This document shows, piece by piece, positions 16,659 through 24,464 of a stretch of 64,000 bases of DNA. The translations under genes were made by a program, and so were the position numbers. The notes beneath the pieces are model-generated. The model had not been told where the DNA came from, searched no databases, and saw only the letters and a program-made list of their open reading frames with translations. Origin of the DNA: Micromonospora rhizosphaerae. Its GTDB lineage: Bacteria > Actinomycetota > Actinomycetes > Mycobacteriales > Micromonosporaceae. Location: assembly GCF_900091465.1 (NCBI RefSeq), contig NZ_FMHV01000002.1:5828001-5892000 (forward strand), in the 5' to 3' direction. How positions within the stretch are numbered: the first letter of the stretch is position 1; each line of letters opens with the position of its first letter.

Positions 16659-19025
16659 TCACTTCGCCGGCTGCCATCGGGCGTGCCGGGTCCCGGGCTC
16701 ACCCTCACGGACAAGCTGCAGCCGCGGCTTTGGCCCGTCGGTACGCCCCGTCTGCGGTCTGCGGCGCCCCGCCTGCCACGGATCGGGCCACTCCGCGCCC
16801 GGTCCCCGGTACCCCTGCTCGGCAGCCGCATGCAGGGTCCAGTTCGGGTCGTAGAGGTGCGCGCGCCCGACCGCACAAAGGTCGGCCCGACCGGCCAGCA
16901 CGATCGAGTTCACGTCGTCGTACGAGCTGATCACACCGACCGCGATCGTCGCGATGCCGACCCGGTTACGGATCGCGTCGGCGTACGGCGTCTGGTAGGA
17001 GCGTCCGAAGGCCGGCTTCTCCTCCGGCGTCACCTGCCCGGTCGACACGTCGATGGCGTCGGCGCCGGCGTCGGCGAAGGCACTCGCTATCGCCACCGCG
17101 TCCTCGCCGGTGATGCCACCGGAGACCCAATCGGTGGCCGAGATGCGCACCGAGATCGGACGGTCCTGCGGCCAGACGTCGCGGATCGCGCGGAACACCT
17201 CGAGCGGGTAGCGCAGCCGGCCTTCCAGCGACCGGCCGTAGGAGTCAGTGCGATGGTTGGTGATCGGCGAGATGAAGCTCGACAGCAGGTAGCCGTGCGC
17301 GCAATGCAATTCGAGCAGGTCGAAGCCGGCCCGCGCGGCCATCTGCGCGGCCTGGACGAACTGCTCGCGGATCTCGTCCATATCGGCGCGGGTGAGTTCG
17401 CGGGGCACCTGGTTGACGCCCGGCCGGTAGGGCAGCGGCGAGGGCGCGACGAGTTCCCAGTTGCCATCGGGCAGCGGCTGGTCGATCCCCTCCCACATCA
17501 GCCTGGTCGAACCCTTGCGCCCTGAATGTCCGACCTGGATGCCGATTTTGGCCGTGGTCTCGGTGTGTACGAAGTCAACGACCCGCCGCCAGGCCGCCTC
17601 GTGCTCGGGGCGGTACATGCCAGCGCAACCCGGCGTGATGCGTCCGCTCTCCGAGACGCAGACCATCTCGGTCATCACCAGGCCGGCACCGCCGAGCGCC
17701 TTGCCGCCGAGGTGGGAAAGGTGGAAATCGTTGGGAAGGCCGTCGACCGCCTTGTACATGTCCATCGCCGAGACGATGACGCGATTTTTCAGCTCCAGGC
17801 CACGCAGCCGGAACGGTTGGAACATCGGCGGGCGAACGTCTCCGGGCGCCACGCTACGACGGGCGGAGTGGTCGGCGAACCACTCGTCGACGCGCTCGAC
17901 GAACTCGGGGTCACGCAGGCGTAGGTTTTCGTAGGTGACCCTACGGCTGCGGGTCATGATGTTGAACGCAAACTGCGGCGTCTCCTGGTGGACGTACTGG
18001 CCGAGGTTTTCGAACCACTCAAGGCTCGCCTGCGCCGCGCGCTGCGTGGAGAGCACCACCGGTTTGCGCTCTGCTTCGTAGGCCTCGACCGCCGCCGGAA
18101 CCGTCGGCTGCTCGTGCAGGCACGCCGCGAGCGCCAGCGCGTCCTCCATGGCGAGCTTCGTCCCCGAGCCGATGGAGAAGTGAGCGGTGTGCGCGGCGTC
18201 GCCGAGCAGCACGACGTTGCCGTGCCGCCAGGTCTCGTTACGCACTGTCGCAAAACTGATCCACTTTGAGTTGTTCGCATGCACCTCGTGGCCGCCGAGG
18301 ATGTCGGCGAACAACTCGCGCACCCTCGCGATCGACTTTTCGTCGCTATGTCCCGGCGGGAACTCCCCCGCGGCGAGCACGTCGAAGCCGGCGGCCCGCC
18401 ACACGCTCTCGTGCATCTCGACAATCAACGTCGAGCCAGTGGCGTTGTACGGGTAGGCGTGGATCTGCATGACGCCGTACGGCGTCTCGCAGACGTAGAA
18501 CTTGAACGCGTCGAAAACGAGGTCGGTGCCGAGCCACATGTACTTGCAGTGACGCACGTCGATGCTCGGCTGGAAGGTATCGGCGTACTTGGCGCGGATC
18601 ATCGAGTTGAGTCCGTCGGCGGCGACCACCAGATCGTAGCTGCGCGACAGCTCGTCGGCGCTCGGCGCCTCGGTGCAAAAGTGCAGGGTCACACCGAGGT
18701 CCCGGCAGTGCTCCTGCAGGATCTGCAAAAGGCGCCGGCGGCTCATCGCGGCGAAGCCATGGCCTCCGCTCGTCACCACCTCACCGCGGAAGTGCATGTC
18801 GATGTCGTCCCAGCGGGCGAACTCCCGCTCCATCGCGTTGAAGATGGCCTTGTCGGCGTGCTCGATACCGCCCAGGGTCTCGTCGGAGAACACAACGCCG
18901 AAGCCGAAGGTATCGTCGGGTGCGTTGCGTTCCCACACTGTGATCTCGTGCTGCGGGCCGAGTTGCTTGGCGAGAGCGGAGAAATACAGCCCACCCGCGC
19001 CCCCACCGATGACCGCGATGCGCAC
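16659..19025 (-). CDS. Bifunctional aryl-CoA flavin monooxygenase / old-yellow-enzyme reductase (salicylyl-CoA 5-hydroxylase or 2-aminobenzoyl-CoA monooxygenase/reductase class)
   Basis: The 788-aa product joins two flavoproteins. Residues ~1-375 are a PHBH-type FAD monooxygenase: VRIAVIGGGAGGLYFSALAK at the start and GNVVLLGDAAHTAHFSIGSG for the GD motif. Residues ~395-765 are an FMN old-yellow-enzyme TIM barrel: MFQPFRLRGLELKNRVIVSA, QVGHSGRKG, LLELHCAHGYLLSSFISP, SYGRSLEGRLRYPLEV. This fusion is known from salicylyl-CoA 5-hydroxylase annotations and from 2-aminobenzoyl-CoA monooxygenase/reductase of Azoarcus evansii, which hydroxylates and then reduces the ring. GTG 19025 is chosen because GGGAGG lies 5 nt upstream and relatives start MRIA; GTG 19031 is possible. 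It is divergent from an SDR gene. Confidence 0.92.
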   Translation of the reverse strand: MRIAVIGGGAGGLYFSALAKQLGPQHEITVWERNAPDDTFGFGVVFSDETLGGIEHADKAIFNAMEREFARWDDIDMHFRGEVVTSGGHGFAAMSRRRLLQILQEHCRDLGVTLHFCTEAPSADELSRSYDLVVAADGLNSMIRAKYADTFQPSIDVRHCKYMWLGTDLVFDAFKFYVCETPYGVMQIHAYPYNATGSTLIVEMHESVWRAAGFDVLAAGEFPPGHSDEKSIARVRELFADILGGHEVHANNSKWISFATVRNETWRHGNVVLLGDAAHTAHFSIGSGTKLAMEDALALAACLHEQPTVPAAVEAYEAERKPVVLSTQRAAQASLEWFENLGQYVHQETPQFAFNIMTRSRRVTYENLRLRDPEFVERVDEWFADHSARRSVAPGDVRPPMFQPFRLRGLELKNRVIVSAMDMYKAVDGLPNDFHLSHLGGKALGGAGLVMTEMVCVSESGRITPGCAGMYRPEHEAAWRRVVDFVHTETTAKIGIQVGHSGRKGSTRLMWEGIDQPLPDGNWELVAPSPLPYRPGVNQVPRELTRADMDEIREQFVQAAQMAARAGFDLLELHCAHGYLLSSFISPITNHRTDSYGRSLEGRLRYPLEVFRAIRDVWPQDRPISVRISATDWVSGGITGEDAVAIASAFADAGADAIDVSTGQVTPEEKPAFGRSYQTPYADAIRNRVGIATIAVGVISSYDDVNSIVLAGRADLCAVGRAHLYDPNWTLHAAAEQGYRGPGAEWPDPWQAGRRRPQTGRTDGPKPRLQLVREGEPGTRHARWQPAK

Positions 19026-19031
19026 CGACAC

Positions 19032-19108
19032 CTCCCGTTGTCCGAACCGACGGATCGAGAGTATGTTGTGTTTTCGTCGGTCGTCAAGGTAACGGTAGGA
19101 GATCGAGG
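19032..19108. promoter_or_regulatory. Divergent promoter with GTCAAGGT motif
   Basis: Between the monooxygenase and the SDR, GTCAAGGT lies at 19083-19090. Read on the reverse strand it contains TTGACG, followed after about 18 bases by TACTCT, a plausible -35/-10 pair for the monooxygenase operon. The same octamer recurs before other cluster genes, so it may also be a regulator site. Confidence 0.45.
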
Positions 19109-19891
19109 ATGGCTCGATGGCCCCGGTTTCGCGGACGCACGGCAGTGGTCACCGGCGGTTCGGGAGGCATCGGCCGCGCGATCTGCGACGGCCTGGCCGC
19201 CGAAGGTGCCGCGGTCGCGGTCGTTGACGTGAACCGCCCGGCGGTGGACGTGACGGTCGAGGCCCTGCGCGTCGAGCACGCCGTCGAAGCGGCCGGCTTC
19301 GTCGTTGACGTGCGCGATCCGGGCGCAGTGACCACCCTCATGCGCGAGGTTCACGAACGTCTCGGCGGGCCCCACGTGCTCGTCACGCTGGCCGGAGGTT
19401 CGCTCGGCACGCCACGGGACCTGGCGGAAATCGAACCCGAGCACGTCGATCTCGTCATAGACGTCAACGTCAAGGGGACGCTCTACTGCTGCCAGGCGGC
19501 CGTGCCGTATCTGGTCGCGGCCGGCGGCGGATCCATCGTCACCACCTCGTCGATCGGCGGCCGGCAGCCCTCGCCTGTCACCGGCGTCCCCTACGCCACC
19601 AGCAAGGCGGCCGTGCTGGGACTTACCCGCAGGCTGGCCCGCGAGGTGGGGCCGCAGGGCGTGCGGGTCAACGCGGTCGCTCCCGGGCTCTTCCTCACCG
19701 GGCGGCTACAGGGCATGTACGACGCCATGCCGTCCGCCGAGCGCGACGAAGTCCTCGACGCGATCCCGCTGCGCCGCTTCCCCGACCTGCGCGAGGCCGT
19801 GGACCCGATCCTGTTCCTCTGTTCGGAGGAGGCGTCGTACATCACCGGCGTAGTGCTCGACGTCAACGGCGGCCGCTTCATGCCGCTATGA
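19109..19891 (+). CDS. SDR-family oxidoreductase
   Basis: The 260-aa product is a classical short-chain dehydrogenase: TGGSGGIG nucleotide motif (15-22), VDVRD, ITTSSIGG-like Ser segment (TTSSIGGRQ), YATSK with the catalytic Tyr and Lys, and a C-terminal ITGVVLDVNGG. It oxidises or reduces an alcohol/ketone with NAD(P). AGGAG stands before ATG. Beside an aryl-CoA monooxygenase/reductase its likely job is a 3-hydroxyacyl-CoA or cyclic alcohol dehydrogenase step on the reduced ring; this is inference from context. Confidence 0.9.
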   Translation: MARWPRFRGRTAVVTGGSGGIGRAICDGLAAEGAAVAVVDVNRPAVDVTVEALRVEHAVEAAGFVVDVRDPGAVTTLMREVHERLGGPHVLVTLAGGSLGTPRDLAEIEPEHVDLVIDVNVKGTLYCCQAAVPYLVAAGGGSIVTTSSIGGRQPSPVTGVPYATSKAAVLGLTRRLAREVGPQGVRVNAVAPGLFLTGRLQGMYDAMPSAERDEVLDAIPLRRFPDLREAVDPILFLCSEEASYITGVVLDVNGGRFMPL

Positions 19892-20041
19892 GGCGGGCCC
19901 TCGCCTGAGAACGCTATCCTGCTCGGCGCCCATGCCGATCGCTCTCCGGCTCCCGGGCGTCCGGATGTGGTTGCACAATCTTTCCTGACCGACTTGGTCC
20001 AGCCACAATGGATGGTTATCAGTCGCTCGTGCGCGGCTCGC

Positions 20042-20479
20042 TCAGGCGCCGCTGATCAATTCACGCGCCTGCGGACCGGACTCCAGAAGCGCCTTGCGCA
20101 CCTCGTCCAGCCACGGCATCGTGCCGCCGACCTGTGGGTCGGAGCTGACCGCCACCATCGACCCGCGCGCCGCGACCTCGCCCCCACGGCGCACCTCAAA
20201 GCTGTAGGTGACCGACGTACGTCCGACCGCTGCAACGCGGATCTCGATGTCGACCCGGTCGCGGAACCACAGCCGCGCGAGGTAGTCCACCTCGTAACGT
20301 ACGCGCGGGACCACCCCGAACAGGTCGAGCAGTCCGAGCCGCTCGTGCAGGACGGATTCCGCCGACTCGATCCAGCGGATGACGGTGGAGTGGTGGTAGT
20401 GGCCGGCCGCGTCGGTGTCCGGCCACTCCACCCGTCGCTGGACGATGACGCTCGCCGCCTCGGTCGCCTCGATCCTCAT
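20042..20479 (-). CDS. Acyl-CoA thioesterase, 4-hydroxybenzoyl-CoA thioesterase-like hotdog
   Basis: The 145-aa product is a single hotdog domain with the family start VEWPDTDAAGHYHHSTVIRW; the Asp of DTDAAGH corresponds to the catalytic acid of 4-hydroxybenzoyl-CoA thioesterase. RVRYEVDYLARLWFRDRV is the central helix and strand. It hydrolyses an acyl- or aryl-CoA. I chose ATG 20479, which overlaps the stop of a small upstream frame (ATGA). In the cluster it may release CoA from a dead-end or final aryl-CoA. Confidence 0.87.
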   Translation of the reverse strand: MRIEATEAASVIVQRRVEWPDTDAAGHYHHSTVIRWIESAESVLHERLGLLDLFGVVPRVRYEVDYLARLWFRDRVDIEIRVAAVGRTSVTYSFEVRRGGEVAARGSMVAVSSDPQVGGTMPWLDEVRKALLESGPQARELISGA

Positions 20480-20676
20480 GGCACCACCGTCTCGGCCTGC
20501 GACTGGGCGGTCGCCGTGCTCGGCCACGGCGTCCGCGAGCAGTCAGGGCCCACCTTGTTCGGCAGCGAGCCGGCGGCGCCGGCGTGCAGCGGAAAGACGA
20601 CGATGCCGCCGAGGCCGAACGTGAACGCGAGCAACGGGGCGCCGGTTAAGACGGCGTCGCACGTGGGCTTGAGCAC
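20476..20676 (-). CDS. Small hypothetical protein coupled to the thioesterase
   Basis: A 66-aa frame begins at GTG 20676 with GAGGTGA about 6 nt upstream and ends in a 4-nt ATGA overlap with the thioesterase start, so translation is plausible. It has one hydrophobic stretch (GAPLLAFTFGLGGIVVFPLH) and no recognised domain. It could be a real small protein, a relic of a larger one, or only a coupling leader. Confidence 0.4.
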   Translation of the reverse strand: MLKPTCDAVLTGAPLLAFTFGLGGIVVFPLHAGAAGSLPNKVGPDCSRTPWPSTATAQSQAETVVP

Positions 20677-20679
20677 GAT

Positions 20680-20745
20680 GAATCACCTCAAGGGTCGTAC
20701 GCAATGCGCTTAGTCTGTCAGTACTGTGACGGAAGTCAAGAAAGC
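20680..20745. promoter_or_regulatory. Upstream region of the thioesterase unit with GTCAAGAA motif
   Basis: GTCAAGAA at 20735-20742 resembles the octamer before other cluster genes, and CAGTACTG nearby (about 20720-20727) is a perfect 8-bp palindrome. These sit just before the reverse-strand unit starting at 20676 and could be its operator. Confidence 0.35.
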
Positions 20746-21093
20746 GCGATAAGATTCAACCAACGGCCGATCGGTTCAGCCACGCGGAGCAGCCGTTTCG
20801 CCCCGTTGGCATCCGACCGCCGTGACGCCCGCGGAGTGCCCGACCAGCACGAGCCACACCTGCGGACCGAGCGCCTCTGCCGACCAGACCCGGCACCCGA
20901 TCGACGGCAAGGGCGACGTCGTCGAAGGTCCGGAGCCAGACCCCTTTGCTGGCCGACCCGGCGGAACTCGATCGACGCGACCGCCCACCGCGGGTGGCGC
21001 ACGGCGGCAACGTGATCCTCGAGCGATCAAAACGATCAGGTCGGGCGGCGGTGCGGGCCGCGCGAGCACCTCGCGGGGGTGTGTCGAAACCAC
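20736..21093 (-). pseudogene. Eroded alpha/beta-hydrolase (GHSAG) gene
   Basis: Three reverse frames together spell parts of an alpha/beta hydrolase of the arylformamidase-like group: HPRWAVASIEFRRVGQ in one, GVWLRTFDDVALAVDRV in the next, and VWLVLVGHSAGVTAV with the nucleophile elbow in the third. No single frame holds it, so it is frameshifted at least twice and truncated. It lies in the gap before the PaaX-type gene and its remains may overlap the promoter. Confidence 0.45.
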
Positions 21094-21121
21094 CGCGTCG
21101 TCCTGCCGCTATCGTTCATCC

Positions 21122-21973
21122 GTGACGACGTTGACGGCCGATCCACAGGGGGTCGGCGAGACCCGCGGGCTGCAGCCACGAGCCCTCATCGTGACCACGT
21201 ACGGGGCGTTCGCGCGGGAGGCCGGCGGCTGGCTTTCGGTCTCCTCCCTCATCCGGCTCATGGCCGATCTCGAGGTCGACGAGCCGGCCGTCCGCTCATC
21301 CATCTCCCGGCTGAAGCGCCGCGGCATCCTCGAGGCCGCGAAGCTCAATAGCTCGGCCGGCTACGCGCTCTCGGAGCGGGCCCGGGAAATTCTCGCGGAG
21401 GGTGACCGGCGCATCTTCCAGCGGCCCGTCTCCCGCCTCTCCGACGGCTGGGTGCTGGCGGTCTTCTCGGTGCCCGAATCCGAGCGCGACCGCCGGCACG
21501 TCTTGCGCTCGAGGCTGACGTGGCTCGGCTTCGGCACTGCGGCGCCGGGCGTCTGGATCGCCCCCGCGCACCTCTATGACGAGGCGCGCGAGGAACTCGA
21601 GCGCCTCGAGTTGACTTCCTACGTCAACCTGTTCCGCGCCGAGTACCTCGCCTTTGCCGACATTCGCGCCTGCATAGACCAGTGGTGGAACCTCGAGGGA
21701 CTGCAGCGGCTGTACGACGAGTTCCGCACGTCCTGGCAACCGGTACTAGCCCGGTGGCGCCGCCGCCGGTCGCTGGACGAAGGCCAAGCGTTCGCGGACT
21801 ATATCCGGGCGCTCACCCATTGGCGGCGGCTCCCGTTCCTCGACCCGGGGTTGCCCGTCGAGCTCCTCCCAGCCAACTGGCACGGCTCCCGCGCCGCCGA
21901 CCTGTTCGAGTCGCTGCAGCTTCTGCTGCGCGAGCCCGCTCACCGGCACGTCCGCGCGATCACTGGCCGTTAG
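21122..21973 (+). CDS. PaaX-family transcriptional regulator
   Basis: The 283-aa product matches PaaX-type repressors of aryl-CoA pathways: N-terminal winged helix (RALIVTTYGAFAREAGGWLS, LEVDEPAVRSSISRLKRRGI), the central domain with VLAVFSVPESERDRRHVLRS and RLTWLGFGTAAPGVWIAP, and the C-terminal helical part (HWRRLPFLDPGLPVELLP). Relatives repress phenylacetate genes until phenylacetyl-CoA binds. GTG 21122 is chosen; no Shine-Dalgarno precedes it and TATCGT lies about 6 nt upstream, so the message may be leaderless. It sits in the middle of the aryl-CoA cluster and is the best candidate for its regulator. Confidence 0.88.
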   Translation: MTTLTADPQGVGETRGLQPRALIVTTYGAFAREAGGWLSVSSLIRLMADLEVDEPAVRSSISRLKRRGILEAAKLNSSAGYALSERAREILAEGDRRIFQRPVSRLSDGWVLAVFSVPESERDRRHVLRSRLTWLGFGTAAPGVWIAPAHLYDEAREELERLELTSYVNLFRAEYLAFADIRACIDQWWNLEGLQRLYDEFRTSWQPVLARWRRRRSLDEGQAFADYIRALTHWRRLPFLDPGLPVELLPANWHGSRAADLFESLQLLLREPAHRHVRAITGR

Positions 21974-22395
21974 CCGGGTACGACCGCGATCCCCTGAACT
22001 TCAACGAGCGCCTCGACGTCCCAGAGCCGGGCCACGCCGATCCCCGCCATCGCCGGGTAGTCACGGCCCACCACCCGCCGCCAGACGGCACCGATCTCGC
22101 GCGCGTGCGACCGGTAGTCCTCCATGTTGACGATGTAGACCGTCAGGCTGACCAGGTGAGCGGCCTCGCCGCCGGACGCCTTCAGCGCGGTCACCAGGTT
22201 GGTCAGGGCGCGCTCGAACTGCTCCACGACTGTGTCACCGACGATGCGCCCGCCCGCATCGAGCGCGGTTTGGCCTGCGAGGAACACTAGCCGACCGCGC
22301 TCGACCGAGACAGCGTGCGAGAACCCGGACGGGGGCGCCAACTCGTGCGGGTTGACACGTTCCATAGGAGTTGGATTCCCTTCCCTCCGCGCCAT
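21970..22395 (-). CDS. RidA-family enamine/imine deaminase
   Basis: The product (141 aa from ATG 22395) is a Rid/YjgF/UK114 protein: NPHELAPPSGFSHAV, LVFLAGQTALDAGG, ALTNLVTALKASGGEAAHLV and YPAMAGIGVARLWDVEALVE, where the Arg of the family carboxylate-binding site is seen as VARL. Rid proteins hydrolyse enamines or imines to ketones and ammonia. GGAGGG precedes ATG 22395; ATG 22365 gives the length closest to relatives (131 aa). It follows the SDR by 19 nt. In a 2-aminobenzoyl-CoA route it would deaminate the enamine made by ring reduction. Confidence 0.88.
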   Translation of the reverse strand: MARREGNPTPMERVNPHELAPPSGFSHAVSVERGRLVFLAGQTALDAGGRIVGDTVVEQFERALTNLVTALKASGGEAAHLVSLTVYIVNMEDYRSHAREIGAVWRRVVGRDYPAMAGIGVARLWDVEALVEVQGIAVVPG

Positions 22396-22414
22396 TAGAA
22401 CACCCTCCGCTCCA

Positions 22415-23176
22415 TCAGGACTGGACGGCGCCGCCATCCACGTTGATGCCCTGGCCCGTCACCGCCCCGTTGACAGCGCAGAGCCACACCGCTTCGGCGA
22501 CCTCTTCTGGCGTGACCAGGCGCCCGATGGGCTGCCGGGCGGCGAGCGCCGCGCGGGCCTCCGCCAGCGAACGGCCCGTCTTCTCCGCGATCGCGGCCAC
22601 CGTAACATCGGTCATGGGCGTGTCGACGTACGCCGGACACACCGCGTTGACCGTCACGCCGCTACTCGCCAACTCGGCGGCGGCGGCGCGGACGAGCCCG
22701 AGAACCCCGTGCTTCGCGGCTGTGTACGCCGCGATGTAGGGCTCGCCCCGTTTGGCCGCGATCGAGGCGACCACGACCACGCGACCGAATCCGCGCTCGA
22801 CCATCCCGGGTACCGCCCGGCGTACGCACCGGAAGGGCGCCGTGAGCAGCAGGTCAAGCTGACCCCGCCACATCTCGTCGGTGGTGTCGGCGAGCTTGGC
22901 CGAAACCCCCGACCCCGCGTTGGCGACCAGCACGTCGACCGCGCCCCACTCGGCCTCGACCGCCGCGAATACCTCGTCAACGGCGGAGGCCACCGTGATA
23001 TCGGCGGGAAGCACGAGCGACGGCCCGGGCAACGTCGCGGCGACCTGCCCGAGCTGATCGGTGGAGCGCGCGGTGAGCGCGACACGATGACCCTCGGCCG
23101 AAAGTCGCTGCGCCACGGCGCGGCCGATTCCTCGGCCGGCACCGGTGACGAGGCAGGTACGCGTCGCGGCTGGCAC
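22415..23176 (-). CDS. SDR-family oxidoreductase
   Basis: The 253-aa product is a short-chain dehydrogenase/reductase: TGAGRGIG (11-18), ANAG, the catalytic Ser in VVVASIAAKRG, YTAAK with catalytic Tyr/Lys, and VTGQGINVDGG near the end. GTG start with GAGGAG 6 nt upstream. It is close to FabG/3-hydroxyacyl-CoA dehydrogenase types and sits between the RidA gene and the divergent thiolase, so a ring-alcohol or 3-hydroxyacyl-CoA dehydrogenase step is likely. Which of the two SDRs does which step cannot be read. Confidence 0.9.
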   Translation of the reverse strand: MPAATRTCLVTGAGRGIGRAVAQRLSAEGHRVALTARSTDQLGQVAATLPGPSLVLPADITVASAVDEVFAAVEAEWGAVDVLVANAGSGVSAKLADTTDEMWRGQLDLLLTAPFRCVRRAVPGMVERGFGRVVVVASIAAKRGEPYIAAYTAAKHGVLGLVRAAAAELASSGVTVNAVCPAYVDTPMTDVTVAAIAEKTGRSLAEARAALAARQPIGRLVTPEEVAEAVWLCAVNGAVTGQGINVDGGAVQS

Positions 23177-23256
23177 GGGGGACTCCTCGCCTGATTAGAG
23201 CTGACGGACACCCGCATCTTGTCAATCAGCGGCGACGACCGTCAAGATAGCGACAT
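23177..23256. promoter_or_regulatory. Divergent promoter with inverted ATCTTG/CAAGAT repeat
   Basis: ATCTTGTC (23216-23223) and GTCAAGAT (23241-23248) form an inverted repeat with one mismatch. TTGTCA at 23219-23224 and CAAGAT at 23243-23248 are 18 bp apart and could be -35 and -10 for the thiolase, which would then start at its own ATG without a leader. The overlap of repeat and promoter suits repression by the PaaX-type protein. Confidence 0.5.
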
Positions 23257-24453
23257 ATGAACGAGCTCAGGTCTCCCGTCATCCTCGACGCCGTCCGCAC
23301 GCCGTTCGGTCGCTACCGCGGCGGCCTGTCCGGGATCCGCGTCGACGATCTTGCCGCCCTGCCCATCGCGGAACTCGTCGCCCGCCACCCCGGGCTCGAC
23401 CCCGAACATATCGACGACGTGGTCTACGGCAACACGAACGGCGCGGGCGAGGAAAACCGCAACGTCGCGCGCATGGCGGGGCTGCTCGCCGGTCTCCCGG
23501 TCACGGTCCCGGGAACGACGGTCAACCGGCTGTGCGCCAGCGGCGGGGAGGCCCTCTTGCACGGCGCGCGTACCGTCGCGGTCGGCGAGGCCAACCTGGT
23601 CATCGCCGGCGGCGTCGAGGGGATGAGCCGTGCGCCGTTCGTCCTGCCAAAGCCGGAGGACGCGCTGCCCCGCAGCATGGAGTTGCACCAGACGACGGTC
23701 GGCTGGCGAATGGTCAACCCCCGCCTTCCCGCGCACTGGACCGGCTCCCTTGGCGGGTGCGCGGAGCGGGTCGCCGCCGAGCTCGGCATCGGCCGGGACG
23801 AGCAGGACGCGTGGGCGCTGCGTAGTCACGAGCGCGCGAGCGCGGCCTGGGAGACAGGGCTGCACGACGACTACGTCATGGCGGTGACGGCGCCGGACGG
23901 CACGGTCGTGCGGCGCGACGAATCGGTACGGCCGAACACGAACGCCGCGAAGCTGGCGGCGTTGCGCCCGGCGTTCGCCTCGGACGGGACGGTGACGGCC
24001 GGCAACTCGTCGCCGATAAACGATGGCGCCCTCGCCCTCCTCGTGGGCACACGCGGGGCCGCAGAGGAGTTGGGCCTCACCCCGCTCGGGCGCATCCTCG
24101 GCTCGGCGACCGTGGCCGTCGAGCCGGACCGCTTCTCCATCGCCCCCGTGCCCGCCGTCGAGCGCGCGTTGGCGCGAGCCGGTCTCGGGCACCGGGACGT
24201 CGACGTGTGGGAGATAAACGAGGCGTTCGCCGCGATGGTGCTCTCGACGCTGCGCGGACTGCCGGAGATCGACCTCGAGCGGGTCAACCCGAACGGGGGC
24301 GCGATTGCGATCGGTCACCCGCTCGGGGCGTCGCTCCTGCGGGTCGTCGCCGACCTGTGCCGGCAACTGCGCCGCCGCGGCGGCGGGGTTGGTGTCGCCT
24401 GCGCCTGCATCGGAGTCGGCCAGGGTCAGGCCATCGTCGTAGAGGTTCAGTGA
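23257..24453 (+). CDS. Thiolase (acetyl-CoA acyltransferase)
   Basis: The 398-aa product is a degradative thiolase: catalytic Cys93 in NRLCASGGEA, His354 in GGAIAIGHPLGAS, Cys384 in CACIGVGQG, and the family segments AVRTPFGRYRGGL and EINEAFAAMVL. It cleaves a 3-oxoacyl-CoA with CoA. No Shine-Dalgarno is visible before ATG and a promoter-like pair ends just upstream, so the mRNA may be leaderless. The enoyl-CoA-hydratase-like gene follows 11 nt later. It would perform the last C-C cleavage of the ring-opened chain. Confidence 0.92.
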   Translation: MNELRSPVILDAVRTPFGRYRGGLSGIRVDDLAALPIAELVARHPGLDPEHIDDVVYGNTNGAGEENRNVARMAGLLAGLPVTVPGTTVNRLCASGGEALLHGARTVAVGEANLVIAGGVEGMSRAPFVLPKPEDALPRSMELHQTTVGWRMVNPRLPAHWTGSLGGCAERVAAELGIGRDEQDAWALRSHERASAAWETGLHDDYVMAVTAPDGTVVRRDESVRPNTNAAKLAALRPAFASDGTVTAGNSSPINDGALALLVGTRGAAEELGLTPLGRILGSATVAVEPDRFSIAPVPAVERALARAGLGHRDVDVWEINEAFAAMVLSTLRGLPEIDLERVNPNGGAIAIGHPLGASLLRVVADLCRQLRRRGGGVGVACACIGVGQGQAIVVEVQ

Positions 24454-24464
24454 GGGAGCCAGAA

